A stretch of 64,000 bases of DNA from assembly GCA_964533735.1 (NCBI GenBank), contig CAZHMD010000012.1, forward strand, positions 1 to 64,000, read 5' to 3'. The position numbers and the translations under genes are program-made. Source of the stretch: UBA6107 sp964533735. GTDB lineage: Bacteria > Chloroflexota > Anaerolineae > Anaerolineales > Anaerolineaceae. Below the pieces are notes generated by a model. The model saw nothing but the letters and a program-made list of their open reading frames with translations, searched no databases and was not told where the DNA came from. Shown in pieces: positions 34,588 to 43,140 of this stretch; position 1 is the first letter of the stretch, and every line of letters starts with the position of its first letter.

Positions 34588-36504
34588 ATGATACATACCC
34601 CTAGGATGCTATACAAGGTTGTTTCTTTTCTCCTGCTAGTTGGAGCAATTATGGGATTGGCAGTAGATCCTGCCAGCGCCGTTACCCGCAACCAACTGAC
34701 CATCGCCAACCTGGATACATCCCATTTTCCGGATATAAGTCTTTACTTCTGGGCATTTGATGGCACCGGCTCCTTTGTCAAAAACATTCAGGGCAGTGAA
34801 CTTCGCATTCACGAGAACGGGACGGTTATGCCCGCCTCTACAATTGAGATGCTGGAGCCTGGCGTGCGTTTCATCACGGTCGTCAATGAGGGTCCAACCC
34901 TCGCCAACCGCTATTCCATGGTGGTGCGCATCGATAAGTTCAAAGAAGCCCTTTTAGCGTGGGCTCAGGCGCAGCCTGCCACGTCGATGGATGACTTCAG
35001 CCTCGTCAACAATCAGGGCGCGATCGTTTACAACCAGTCCAATCCGGCGGACTGGGAAGAAACCATCACCAATTACCTGCCGAATTTGAGAAAAGCCACT
35101 CCGGGATTGGCGGGGCTATCTTCCGCACTTGACCAGGCGATTTCCTCCAGTGGACCCACTCGCAAGACTCCCGCCATCCTTTACATCACCGCCGTGCCTG
35201 AAGACAACCAGGAGGATGGATTGCGCGAACTTACTTCACGCGCGGTTACCTCGGGTGTGCGCCTTTTCATCTGGGTCGTTGGTCCGCAGGATTACGCCAC
35301 CACGAAAACCGGAACTCTGTTGATGCAGGCAGCTGAAGATACCAATGGCGATTTCTTTATTCTATCCGCAGCTGAAGACCTGCCTGAGATATCCAGCTAC
35401 CTGGATCCGTTAAGATACGTCTATCATGTGACCTATCGATCCGGCATAAAAACCAGCGGCCGCCATACCCTCAAACTGCAGGTTCGCAGGCAGTCTGTTG
35501 CTCTGGATTCTTCTGATATACCCTTCCAGCTGACGGTGGCATCTCCAAAACCGATCTTCCTTTCGCCGCCTGCCACCCTCACGCGCACCTGGGTGGAAAC
35601 TGAGAAGCGCCGCGAGTACATTCTTACACCAGATGTGGTGGAGATTCCCTATCTGCTCGAATTTCCCGATGGATTTGACCGTGATCTTGAATATGCGCGC
35701 TTGCTCGTGGACGGCAAACTGGCTGCCGAGGATAATTCACTCCCCTTCGACTCTCTCACCTGGGATATCAGCGAGATCCAGGCATCCGGCTCTTACCAGT
35801 TGAAAGTGGTTGTACAGGATGTTGTGGGATTGAAAGGGGAAACCATAGAAGTGCCGGTGGATATTGTCGTCGCTGAAAAACCGCTCACCTGGTTTCAACG
35901 CCTTACTGCAAAGTTTTCCTGGCTCACCTTCATTCCGATCGCCCTGGTAGCCGGCTCCACGGTTCTCATCCTGCTCATCGGTTGGAAAACCGTCAGGAAG
36001 AATCTTGCCTTCCGCTCCGCCCGCTCGCATCGTTTGCAGGATCCAGTGACTCAGCCGGTTGAGATCAGCGGAGAATCCGTGATATTGGCCAGCAAAGCCG
36101 ATTCTCCTGACGCCTGGCCGCGCATCCCAGGGGATGGACCTGCTCTTGCCCGCCTGCTGCTGCTTGCCAGCGGAAAACCCGGTACACCTGAAAAGCACGA
36201 GATACCTATCAGTGAATTTGAGATCACCCTCGGCAGCGATTCTACCAAAGCGAAGGTGCTCCTCAATTACCCGCTCGTCAGCCCGCTGCATGCGCGCATC
36301 TACCTGGACGAAGAAAAGAAATTCCGCGTTGCAGATTTGAACTCCGCTGCCGGCACCTGGTTGAACTATGCCCCGGTCAGCAGCCGAGGTGCCCATCTGG
36401 AACACGGGGATGTGCTCCAGTTTGGCCGCGCCAGTTTTCGCTTTGAACAGTTGGGAGTGGAAACGAAGAGACTGCGCGTCGTGCGTTTGCCAGACGAAGA
36501 ATAA
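34588..36504 (+). CDS. Membrane protein with extracellular VWA-like region and cytoplasmic FHA domain
   Basis: This 638-residue protein has an N-terminal signal segment (LYKVVSFLLLVGAIMGLAV), an extracytoplasmic part up to about 440 with a von Willebrand A-like Rossmann fold (ILYITAVPEDNQEDGLRELT and GVRLFIWVVGPQ, but no clear complete MIDAS), Ig-like strands, a membrane segment near 450-470 (FIPIALVAGSTVLILLIGW) and a C-terminal FHA domain with ITLGSDSTKAKV, SPLHARIYLDE and DLNSAAGTWLNY. FHA domains bind phosphothreonine, so the inner tail probably recruits a partner of a Ser/Thr kinase pathway while the outer part senses or binds something. No kinase gene lies nearby. Function unknown. Confidence 0.8.
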   Translation: MIHTPRMLYKVVSFLLLVGAIMGLAVDPASAVTRNQLTIANLDTSHFPDISLYFWAFDGTGSFVKNIQGSELRIHENGTVMPASTIEMLEPGVRFITVVNEGPTLANRYSMVVRIDKFKEALLAWAQAQPATSMDDFSLVNNQGAIVYNQSNPADWEETITNYLPNLRKATPGLAGLSSALDQAISSSGPTRKTPAILYITAVPEDNQEDGLRELTSRAVTSGVRLFIWVVGPQDYATTKTGTLLMQAAEDTNGDFFILSAAEDLPEISSYLDPLRYVYHVTYRSGIKTSGRHTLKLQVRRQSVALDSSDIPFQLTVASPKPIFLSPPATLTRTWVETEKRREYILTPDVVEIPYLLEFPDGFDRDLEYARLLVDGKLAAEDNSLPFDSLTWDISEIQASGSYQLKVVVQDVVGLKGETIEVPVDIVVAEKPLTWFQRLTAKFSWLTFIPIALVAGSTVLILLIGWKTVRKNLAFRSARSHRLQDPVTQPVEISGESVILASKADSPDAWPRIPGDGPALARLLLLASGKPGTPEKHEIPISEFEITLGSDSTKAKVLLNYPLVSPLHARIYLDEEKKFRVADLNSAAGTWLNYAPVSSRGAHLEHGDVLQFGRASFRFEQLGVETKRLRVVRLPDEE

Positions 36505-36535
36505 GCCAGTCCGAATTATTTCTAGAAATAATGAC

Positions 36536-37411
36536 TCAGTCGATCAGTCCTGCTGCCCTTGCCCGTACCAAAATGGTCTGGGCGCGCTTGATCACCGGCA
36601 GGTCCACCATCTCTCCATCCAAAGAAAAGGCTCCGCGTCCGCCCTCGGCAGCTTCCGCAGCACCGGCGATGATGCGCTGGGCGTGTTCGATGGCTGCCTG
36701 GTCTGGCGTGAAGATCCTCTGCACCGCCTCGACCTGCGCCGGATGAATGACCTGCTTGCCGGCGTATCCTAAATCCGCCGCCTGGCGTGCCTCGCTGGTC
36801 AGGCGCTCGATGTCGCTGAAGTTGGTCTGCACCATGTCGATCGCCTGCAGGTTGAACGCCGCGGCATGCAAGGCCAGCGCGCTGCGGGCGTAGAGCAGTT
36901 CCGTGCCGGACGGGGTGCGCGTCATTCCTGCGTCAGCCGTGAAGTCCTCAGCGCCAAAAATGAGACCGGTCAGGCGGTCAGTAGCCGCGCAGATGGCGGG
37001 CAGGTTCACAAACGCGTGTGCGCTCTCGATGGTTGCAATGACCTCGATACTGCCTTTGGCAAGATGCGCAGCCGCTTCCGCGAGGGTGATGATCTCGTCC
37101 ACTTCCGCCAGGATATCTGGAGAATCCACCTTGGGTACCACGATGGCATCCGGTTTACCGGGGAGCGCGGCCTCCAGGTCAGTCTGCGCCAGCCCGCTGG
37201 AAAACGGATTGATGCGCACCAGGCGTTCAGAGCGTCCAAAGTTCAGTGAATTCAGCGCTTGTCCAACGATCCCGCGCGCGTCGTCCTTGCGGTTGGCAGA
37301 AACGCTGTCCTCAAGATCAAGGATCACCCCGTCCACATCCAGGGCGGCTGCTTTTTCGATCTTATGCAAATCACTTCCGGGAACGTATAAAAGGGCTCTG
37401 CGTGATCTCAT
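36536..37411 (-). CDS. HpcH/HpaI aldolase/citrate lyase beta-subunit family protein (CitE-like)
   Basis: This 291-residue TIM-barrel protein has SRRALLYVPGSDLHKIEKA, the metal-site region GVILDLEDSV, the catalytic arginine in RLVRINP, IATIESAHAF and LIFGAEDFTAD. Relatives cleave or form acyl-CoA thioesters such as citramalyl-CoA, malyl-CoA or citryl-CoA. There is no citrate lyase alpha or gamma gene beside it, so it is a stand-alone lyase or thioesterase of unknown substrate. Ribosome-binding site GGAGGAG. Confidence 0.88.
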   Translation of the reverse strand: MRSRRALLYVPGSDLHKIEKAAALDVDGVILDLEDSVSANRKDDARGIVGQALNSLNFGRSERLVRINPFSSGLAQTDLEAALPGKPDAIVVPKVDSPDILAEVDEIITLAEAAAHLAKGSIEVIATIESAHAFVNLPAICAATDRLTGLIFGAEDFTADAGMTRTPSGTELLYARSALALHAAAFNLQAIDMVQTNFSDIERLTSEARQAADLGYAGKQVIHPAQVEAVQRIFTPDQAAIEHAQRIIAGAAEAAEGGRGAFSLDGEMVDLPVIKRAQTILVRARAAGLID

Positions 37412-37432
37412 GGCTCCTCCACTTTAGGTTAA

Positions 37433-37461
37433 TTGTAATCCCGGCAGTGAAATGCTATAAT
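37433..37461 (+). promoter_or_regulatory. Promoter of the DUF3267 gene, leaderless type
   Basis: TTGTAA (37433-37438), a 17 bp spacer and extended -10 TGC-TATAAT (TATAAT at 37456-37461) are followed after only 6 nt by the ATG at 37468. Transcription should begin at the start codon. Confidence 0.65.
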
Positions 37462-37467
37462 TCTCGC

Positions 37468-38109
37468 ATGAGCCTAACTCCCACAAAAACACTACCTGAA
37501 AATTACCGTCTCCACCGCCGTCTCACCATCAACGACCGTAAGAATATGATTCTATTGAACATTTGGGGCATCGGGATTTTCGTCGGCGCTTCCGTCTTCT
37601 TCCCGCTGCTGGCCAGCTGGTTGAGCGCGGCAGGTGATCAGCCAGTAAAGATCCTGAAGTTGAGTGGTTGGGTGGAGATTGTATCCTTTATAGGGTTACT
37701 CCTGGGGGTCATCCTGGTGATGCTCGTCGTGCATGAAGGATTGCACGGGGTATTCTTCTGGCTCTTCACCCGCGAAAGACCGAAATTCGCCTTCAAAGGC
37801 TTCTATGCTTACGCCGCCATGCCGGACTGGTACATGCCCAAAAAGGAATACCTGATCACCGCGCTGGCACCCCTGGCAGGGATAACCTTGTTAAGTGTCA
37901 TCGGTCTGGCGCTGCTGCCTGGCTGGGCTGACGAAGCACTGGTGTTGCTGCTCATCCTAAACACCACTGGCACGGTAGGCGACTTGTGGATTGTTTGGGC
38001 AGTACTGGGCGCTCCTGCTGACGTGCTGGACCGTGATACAGGGGATTGCTCAGAGTTATTCGTTCCTGATAGTTCTTCATCCGAACCTTCCCTAAATAGT
38101 GCTAATTAA
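37468..38109 (+). CDS. DUF3267-type membrane metalloprotease-like protein
   Basis: A protein of about 213 residues with membrane segments at about 33-55, 72-94, 130-150 and 155-175. The second segment carries VVHEGLHGVFFWLF, an H-E-x-x-H zinc motif embedded in the membrane, as in DUF3267 and related intramembrane metalloproteases. The start is set at the ATG at 37468 because the promoter lies directly upstream; longer frames to 37246 overlap the divergent CitE-like gene and have no hydrophobic or conserved content. No ribosome-binding site is present, consistent with a leaderless transcript. Substrate unknown. Confidence 0.78.
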   Translation: MSLTPTKTLPENYRLHRRLTINDRKNMILLNIWGIGIFVGASVFFPLLASWLSAAGDQPVKILKLSGWVEIVSFIGLLLGVILVMLVVHEGLHGVFFWLFTRERPKFAFKGFYAYAAMPDWYMPKKEYLITALAPLAGITLLSVIGLALLPGWADEALVLLLILNTTGTVGDLWIVWAVLGAPADVLDRDTGDCSELFVPDSSSSEPSLNSAN

Positions 38110-38228
38110 TGGGTTTGGTTTTCCTGTTTTTCGTAAATTTCGTGTATTTCGTGGTTCATGTTCTTGAATCTACTAATCTTTACCGTCATCTTCAACCGTG
38201 ATAAAATGACACTCCCTGCATGAAGAAT

Positions 38229-38316
38229 GGAAGGGTGGCCGAGCGGTTTAAGGCGCCTGTCTTGAAAACAGGTTTGGTGAAAGCCAACGTGGGTTCGAAT
38301 CCCTCCCCTTCCGCCA
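38229..38316 (+). tRNA. tRNA-Ser (anticodon TGA)
   Basis: The acceptor GGAAGGG pairs with CCCTTCC, with discriminator G and an encoded CCA at the end. The anticodon loop CTTGAAA has TGA in the centre, the long variable arm typical of serine tRNA is present, and the T-loop is TTCGAAT. Confidence 0.95.
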
Positions 38317-38344
38317 GATCTGCCGCATAAACAATTGAATACCC

Positions 38345-38434
38345 GGGGAGGTGCCGGAGTGGCCGAACGGGATCGCCTGCTAAGTGATTGTCGGGCTTTA
38401 AACTCGACCGAGAGTTCGAATCTCTCCCTCCCCG
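38345..38434 (+). tRNA. tRNA-Ser (anticodon GCT)
   Basis: The acceptor GGGGAGG pairs with CCTCCCC, with discriminator G and no encoded CCA. The anticodon loop CTGCTAA has GCT in the centre, with a long variable arm and T-loop TTCGAAT. It lies 28 bp after the first tRNA-Ser, probably in one transcript, and is followed by a terminator. Confidence 0.93.
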
Positions 38435-38445
38435 CAAGTGTACAA

Positions 38446-38470
38446 AAAGACCGCTTGAGCGGTCTTTTGT
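38446..38470. terminator. Terminator after the tRNA-Ser pair
   Basis: The stem AAGACCGC/GCGGTCTT with a short loop and a T-run follows the second tRNA-Ser. A-rich flank on the other side means it may also stop the convergent nuclease-like gene. Confidence 0.8.
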
Positions 38471-38491
38471 TATTCGTGTTAACCATTTTTG

Positions 38492-39475
38492 TTACATGTT
38501 GAGCCATTTATATCTTGCGAAGATGTAGTCTTTCCAGGATTTAATTTCTGGAAATTGTTTTTCTGATATCTGTCCAAATAATTTCTCAGTACTGATGCTG
38601 ATGAATCTCCCTTCAGGTTTCACTAATTTCTCCCATACGTGTGTGGCGGAATCCCCAATCCCTATCAACTTTTGCGAAGTAACTTTACAGAAATCATTAT
38701 TATGTGCAGGGGCGATATGCAAAACACTGACAATATCTGCACCCATTTCATGTGCTTTTTCCATTTCATGTGCCAGGAACTGTTGCCGCATGAATTGGTA
38801 AAAGGGCTCATAAAAAAGATCTTCGAAATCCGGCAACAATTTCTTTTCAATGGGGCAATCTGGTTTTCCAAAAAGATGTCTATAAACGCTCGTCCGATCT
38901 CTTCCACTATCAGAGTATTTCAAAAATGTGCGACTGTAGGATTCTGTATATTTCCACTCAATTAATACGATATGTCGTTTTTTATCGCTGCGTTCAAACA
39001 TAACAATGGCGTCAGCACTAGTGAAAAGTGCTCCTCGCGAGCGGTTCTCGTTTCTGGTAACCTCAAGTAGATAATTCTTTTCACCTATCCATTCGAAACT
39101 AACATACTGCCCGTTCTCAACCGGAAGCATGCGTTCAATTTGTGGAAATAATGGTCGGAGTAATGAGACTAACGCATCGGGTTTATCTGCAAAGGGAAAA
39201 AGGAAATTCACACAACAAACCTGGGAGTCGCACATATGATTACTTGGTTTTTCGTTTTTTCCGTTATGCCACTTGATTTTGTTCTTGGAAAAATGGTTAA
39301 GCACGGTCTCTCGGATCTCAGGAATCAGGTTTTCCTCTGCATATACTTCTGGGATGCAAAATGGACGGTATTTTTTTGAATAAAAACCAGCATCTTTTGC
39401 ATTTTTTGAAAAAAACCCGGAATTTAACTTAAACTGTGTTTGAATCGGTTTTTCGCTTTCAAGAAATTTGCCCAT
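38492..39475 (-). CDS. Putative PD-(D/E)XK nuclease, PGN_0703-like restriction endonuclease family
   Basis: A protein of about 327 residues. The middle contains SADAIVMFERSDKKRHIVLIEWKYTES in two adjoining stretches: an aspartate, then E-x-K in IEWKYTE, fitting a PD-(D/E)XK active site. The upstream region NHMCDSQVCCVNFLFPF resembles the PGN_0703-like family annotated as putative restriction endonucleases. No methyltransferase is adjacent. I chose the ATG at 39475 with GAGGA upstream; a TTG at 39508 would add eleven residues. Base composition is much more AT-rich than the surroundings and it lies beside two tRNA genes, both signs of transfer. Family call moderate. Confidence 0.68.
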   Translation of the reverse strand: MGKFLESEKPIQTQFKLNSGFFSKNAKDAGFYSKKYRPFCIPEVYAEENLIPEIRETVLNHFSKNKIKWHNGKNEKPSNHMCDSQVCCVNFLFPFADKPDALVSLLRPLFPQIERMLPVENGQYVSFEWIGEKNYLLEVTRNENRSRGALFTSADAIVMFERSDKKRHIVLIEWKYTESYSRTFLKYSDSGRDRTSVYRHLFGKPDCPIEKKLLPDFEDLFYEPFYQFMRQQFLAHEMEKAHEMGADIVSVLHIAPAHNNDFCKVTSQKLIGIGDSATHVWEKLVKPEGRFISISTEKLFGQISEKQFPEIKSWKDYIFARYKWLNM

Positions 39476-39723
39476 ATTTTCCTCAGACCTCGATAGATAA
39501 GGATCCAAAAATTCGATTTGGGAGATAACAGTCTTGCTTTAATAATTTCTATTTACCTTCCAACCATTAATGACTATTATATGCATATCCTTGATGTGGA
39601 TTTAACGTAATTGCCGTCATAATCAGATTTCAATCCTTTTTTACCTCTCTGCATGAATTTAACCATCGCGTCATATAATGATTATGCAATCGCACTCGCC
39701 ATGCTTCACCTAAAGGACAATGC

Positions 39724-40854
39724 ATGAACATTCGTCTGCGCTCCATCATCCGCAAGGAATTCATCCAAATTTTCCGCGACAAGCGCGCCCTGGTGATCAT
39801 TCTCTTCATTCCCATCATGCAGCTTTTCCTGCTGGGGTACGCCGCCACCAACGACATCCGCAACATCCCCCTGGCGGTCTACGACCAGTGCCGCTGCGCG
39901 GAATCACGCGCCCTGCTCAATGCCTACAACGCTGCCGATTACTTCAAACTCACCGTGTATGTCAGCTCCGAAGACCAGATCCGTGAGCTCATCCAGGCGG
40001 GCAGCGCCAACGCCGCCATCATCATCCCGCCGGATTACAACACCAGCCTGGCTCGCGGCAATGCCCAGGTGGCCTTCATCATGGATGGTTCCAACCCCAC
40101 CACGGCATCCACCGCTTATTCCGCCGCCATCCTCATCGGGCAGGCCCATGCCACAACCTTAATGGTCGAGAAACTTTCCCGCTCCGGCGTTAACGTGGAT
40201 AGACTCACCCCGCCGCTTCAAGTACGCCCGCAGGTGTGGTACAACCCCGACCTGGTGAGCAGTTACTTCATGATCCCCGGTGTCATCGGCATGATCCTCT
40301 TTGCCATCACCTCTATCCTTACCGCCACCTCTGTGGTGCGTGAACGCGAACGCGGCACCATCGAGCAGCTCATTGTCACCCCCATCCGGCCGTGGGAACT
40401 GGTGCTCGGCAAGATCCTCCCGTATGTCATCCTGGCTTTCATCGACACCTTCGAAGTCCTCGCCATCGGCTATTGGGTGTTTGGTGTACCCATCCGCGGA
40501 TCCATCTGGCTTATCATCGGTTCCTCCGGCTTGCTGCTGCTCTCCGGTCTCGGCATCGGACTGTTCGCTTCCACTGTTGCCAACACCCAGCAGGAAGCCA
40601 TGCTCACCGTCTGGATGACCCTGCTCCCCGCCATTTTTCTCTCCGGTTTCTTCTTTCCGCTTGAAGCCATGCCGCTTATCCTGCGCTGGGTCTCCAATGT
40701 CATCCCGCTGCGTTATTACCTGGTGATCCTGCGCGCGGTGATGTTGAAAGGTTCCGGGCTGAGCGCCATCTGGGTGGAATGCCTGGCGTTGTTGGCTTTC
40801 GGCGTGATTATTTTTGTTGCCGCTTCCCTGCGCTTCCGCAAGCGCCTGGATTGA
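39724..40854 (+). CDS. ABC-2 type transporter permease (YbhR/YbhS-like)
   Basis: This 376-residue membrane protein has one N-terminal segment (VIILFIPIMQLFLLGYAA), a large external domain (about 45-180) and five C-terminal segments with the YFMIPGVIGMILFAI and VVRERERGTIEQLIVTPIRPWEL motifs of multidrug-type ABC-2 permeases. AAAGGA precedes the ATG. It is the first gene of an operon with a membrane-fusion protein and two ATPases. Only one permease gene is present, so it probably works as a homodimer. Confidence 0.9.
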   Translation: MNIRLRSIIRKEFIQIFRDKRALVIILFIPIMQLFLLGYAATNDIRNIPLAVYDQCRCAESRALLNAYNAADYFKLTVYVSSEDQIRELIQAGSANAAIIIPPDYNTSLARGNAQVAFIMDGSNPTTASTAYSAAILIGQAHATTLMVEKLSRSGVNVDRLTPPLQVRPQVWYNPDLVSSYFMIPGVIGMILFAITSILTATSVVRERERGTIEQLIVTPIRPWELVLGKILPYVILAFIDTFEVLAIGYWVFGVPIRGSIWLIIGSSGLLLLSGLGIGLFASTVANTQQEAMLTVWMTLLPAIFLSGFFFPLEAMPLILRWVSNVIPLRYYLVILRAVMLKGSGLSAIWVECLALLAFGVIIFVAASLRFRKRLD

Positions 40855-40873
40855 GTTTCGTAAAGGAGTTCTC

Positions 40874-42175
40874 ATGTCACACAAACGTCCCCCTGTTCCC
40901 GTGATCATCCTGGTCGTCATCGCCATTTTCGTTGCCGCCTATTTTGGCATCCGCGCCCTCACTCAAAAAGAGTCTTCCGGGCTGGCTCTCTCCGGCACCA
41001 TCGAAGGAGAGCAGACCAGCGTCTCGGCGGAGAGTTCCGGTAAAGTGGTCGAGGTCTTCGTGGCAGAAGGGCAAACCGTGAAGGCTGGCGCTCCTCTCTT
41101 CCGCCTGGATGATACATTGCTGCAAGCTCAGCGTACCGCTGCCAGCGCAGGTGTGGCTCTCTCAAGCAGCGCGCTGGCCTCCGCCTTTGCCCAGTTTGAC
41201 CTGGTGGACAGTGCTGTGCAGCTGGAGTCCATGCCTGCCCGCTCCGCGCTGTTAACAGCCCCGGACCCGGCCGGCTATACCCTGCCGGATGCCTATTACA
41301 GCCAGGCAGAGCTGCTTTTAGCCGCTGAAACCGAATTGCACAACGCGGAAGCTGCTCTGGAAAAAGCGCAAAACACCCTGCGTCTTAAACTGGCAAAAGA
41401 GGGTTCCACCGATTTCAAAGCCGCCGAAATTGCCCTGGTGCGCGAACGCGCCGCAGCCCTTGTTGCCCAGGAGGCTTTCAACAAGGCGCGCCTCTCCCAG
41501 AACCAGGACCTCATCGATGCAGCTCAACAGCAGTTGGATGATTCCCGCGAAAACCTCGACATTGCCCAATCTGCTTACGACGCCCAGGCGGATTCCGATG
41601 CGGCAGTGGAGATCATCGCTGACCGCGTGCAAGTCCTTTTGTTAACCGAACGCGCTCAATTAGCCCGCGATTCCTGGCTTAAATTGCAGTTTGGAAATGA
41701 CTCGCCAAAGTTGAAAGCTGCCAGCGCTGCCCTGGAACAGGCGCATGCCGCGGTGGAGCAGGCCAATGCCCAGCTCGCGTTGATCGATACCCAGATCGCC
41801 AAATTCACTGTTTACGCGCCCGTTGACGGTCTGGTTGCTGACCTCATCGTACAACCAGGTGAGGTCATCACCATTGGCGCGCCGGCAGTCACCCTTTCCA
41901 AGCCGGATTCACTCACCATCGTCATTTTTGTACCCGAGGAACACATCGGTTCTGTCAAAATGGATCAAGAGGCAACCCTGAGTGTGGATTCCTTCCCGGA
42001 TACGCTTTTCAGCGCCCGTGTCATCCACATTGCCAACGAAGCCGAGTTCACCCCGCGCAATACTTCCACCTCCGAAGGGCGCAAGACCACCGTATTTGCC
42101 GTCAAACTCGAGGTCGAGGACCCTGACGGATTGCTGAAAGCCGGCATGCCCGCTGATATCGTCTTCCTGCCCTGA
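40874..42175 (+). CDS. HlyD-family membrane-fusion (adaptor) protein
   Basis: A protein of about 433 residues with an N-terminal membrane segment (VPVIILVVIAIFVAAYFGI), a biotinyl-lipoyl half (SGTIEGEQTSVSAESSGKVV, EGQTVKAGAPLFRLD), a long alanine- and glutamate-rich coiled coil (about 100-300), and a beta-barrel (VYAPVDGLVADLIVQPGEVI). Such adaptors bridge an ABC-2 exporter to the cell exterior. The start at 40874 is set by AAAGGAG just upstream; a longer frame begins inside the permease gene. In a lineage whose outer membrane is disputed, the partner on the outside is not obvious. Confidence 0.9.
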   Translation: MSHKRPPVPVIILVVIAIFVAAYFGIRALTQKESSGLALSGTIEGEQTSVSAESSGKVVEVFVAEGQTVKAGAPLFRLDDTLLQAQRTAASAGVALSSSALASAFAQFDLVDSAVQLESMPARSALLTAPDPAGYTLPDAYYSQAELLLAAETELHNAEAALEKAQNTLRLKLAKEGSTDFKAAEIALVRERAAALVAQEAFNKARLSQNQDLIDAAQQQLDDSRENLDIAQSAYDAQADSDAAVEIIADRVQVLLLTERAQLARDSWLKLQFGNDSPKLKAASAALEQAHAAVEQANAQLALIDTQIAKFTVYAPVDGLVADLIVQPGEVITIGAPAVTLSKPDSLTIVIFVPEEHIGSVKMDQEATLSVDSFPDTLFSARVIHIANEAEFTPRNTSTSEGRKTTVFAVKLEVEDPDGLLKAGMPADIVFLP

Positions 42176-42204
42176 GGTTTGCGTAATTCAGCCAAAGGAA
42201 CCAC

Positions 42205-43140
42205 ATGCCCGTCATCCAGGCGCACTCCCTCACCAAATCTTATGGCTCAACCCATGCGGTTGATGGTGTAAGTTTTGCTGTGAATGCCGGAGAGATCTAT
42301 GGCCTGGTCGGCTCGGATGGCGCCGGCAAGACCACCACCCTGCGCCTGCTCATCGGCGCCCTGCGTGCTGATGCAGGCACTGCCACCGTATGCGGCTTCG
42401 ATGTGGCTGAGAAGCCTGAAGAGGTGCGCAGCCGTGTTGGCTATCTTTCGCAGCGGTTCTCCCTCTACGAAGACCTCTCCGTGCTCGAAAACATCCGCTT
42501 TTTCGCCGAGGTACGCGGGTTATCCTCCACCCGGTGGAAGCCGCGCTGCCTGGAATTGCTCGAATTTGTGGGGCTCTCTGAGTTCTCCTCGCGCCGTGCC
42601 GGGGCGCTTTCCGGCGGCATGAAACAAAAACTGGGGCTCGCTTCCGCCCTGGTCACTCGTCCGCAGGTGCTGCTTCTGGATGAACCCACCACCGGCGTGG
42701 ATCCCGCCACCCGCCAGGATTTCTGGCAGTTGATCATCCGCGTGGTCCAGAATGAGGGAGTGGCTGTGATGCTCACCACCCCTTACATGGACGAAGCCAG
42801 CCGCTGCCATCGCCTGGGTTTCATGCGCAGTGGCAGGATCATTGCCGAGGGTTCCCCGGCGGCTTTATGCTCGAAATTAGCCGGCCGTATCCTGGAAGTT
42901 CAAACCAGCGAACCACTTCAACTGCGTTCTCCCCTGCTTGCCATCCCGGGCGTGGAAGATGCCCGCCCCTTTGGCGACCGGCTGCATGTGCGCACTGCAG
43001 CCGGCAGTGCGGAGAAGGTCATTCTTGCAGTGGCGCGGTTGCCCCTCGCCAAACCGCTGACTCATCCAGCCCGCCTGATTCCCCCCACGCTGGAGGATGT
43101 TTTCCTTTCCTATATCACTGAAACTGAGGCACAAGAGTGA
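42205..43140 (+). CDS. ABC transporter ATP-binding protein (first of pair, YbhF N-half-like)
   Basis: This 311-residue ATPase has Walker A GSDGAGKTTTLRLL near 35, Q-loop LSQRFSLYEDLS, signature LSGGMKQKLGLASAL and Walker B VLLLDEPTTGVDP. The C-terminal extension of about 80 residues is typical of drug-export ATPases. It overlaps the next ATPase gene by 4 bp. In enteric YbhF two such domains are fused in one chain; here they are separate genes. Confidence 0.92.
   Translation: MPVIQAHSLTKSYGSTHAVDGVSFAVNAGEIYGLVGSDGAGKTTTLRLLIGALRADAGTATVCGFDVAEKPEEVRSRVGYLSQRFSLYEDLSVLENIRFFAEVRGLSSTRWKPRCLELLEFVGLSEFSSRRAGALSGGMKQKLGLASALVTRPQVLLLDEPTTGVDPATRQDFWQLIIRVVQNEGVAVMLTTPYMDEASRCHRLGFMRSGRIIAEGSPAALCSKLAGRILEVQTSEPLQLRSPLLAIPGVEDARPFGDRLHVRTAAGSAEKVILAVARLPLAKPLTHPARLIPPTLEDVFLSYITETEAQE

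Noticed and set aside
37246..37467. N-terminal extension of the DUF3267 protein upstream of 37468
   Set aside because: It overlaps the divergent CitE-like gene and the promoter, and has no hydrophobic or conserved content.
39476..39723. Integrative element boundary next to the tRNA-Ser genes
   Set aside because: The nuclease-like gene is AT-rich and tRNA-adjacent, but I found no integrase and no repeat of the tRNA 3' end in the gap.
40159..40926. A 255-codon open frame on minus across the ABC-2 permease gene
   Set aside because: The translation is compositionally odd (His, Gln, Asp, Gly rich) and shares no domain; the plus-strand permease is secure.
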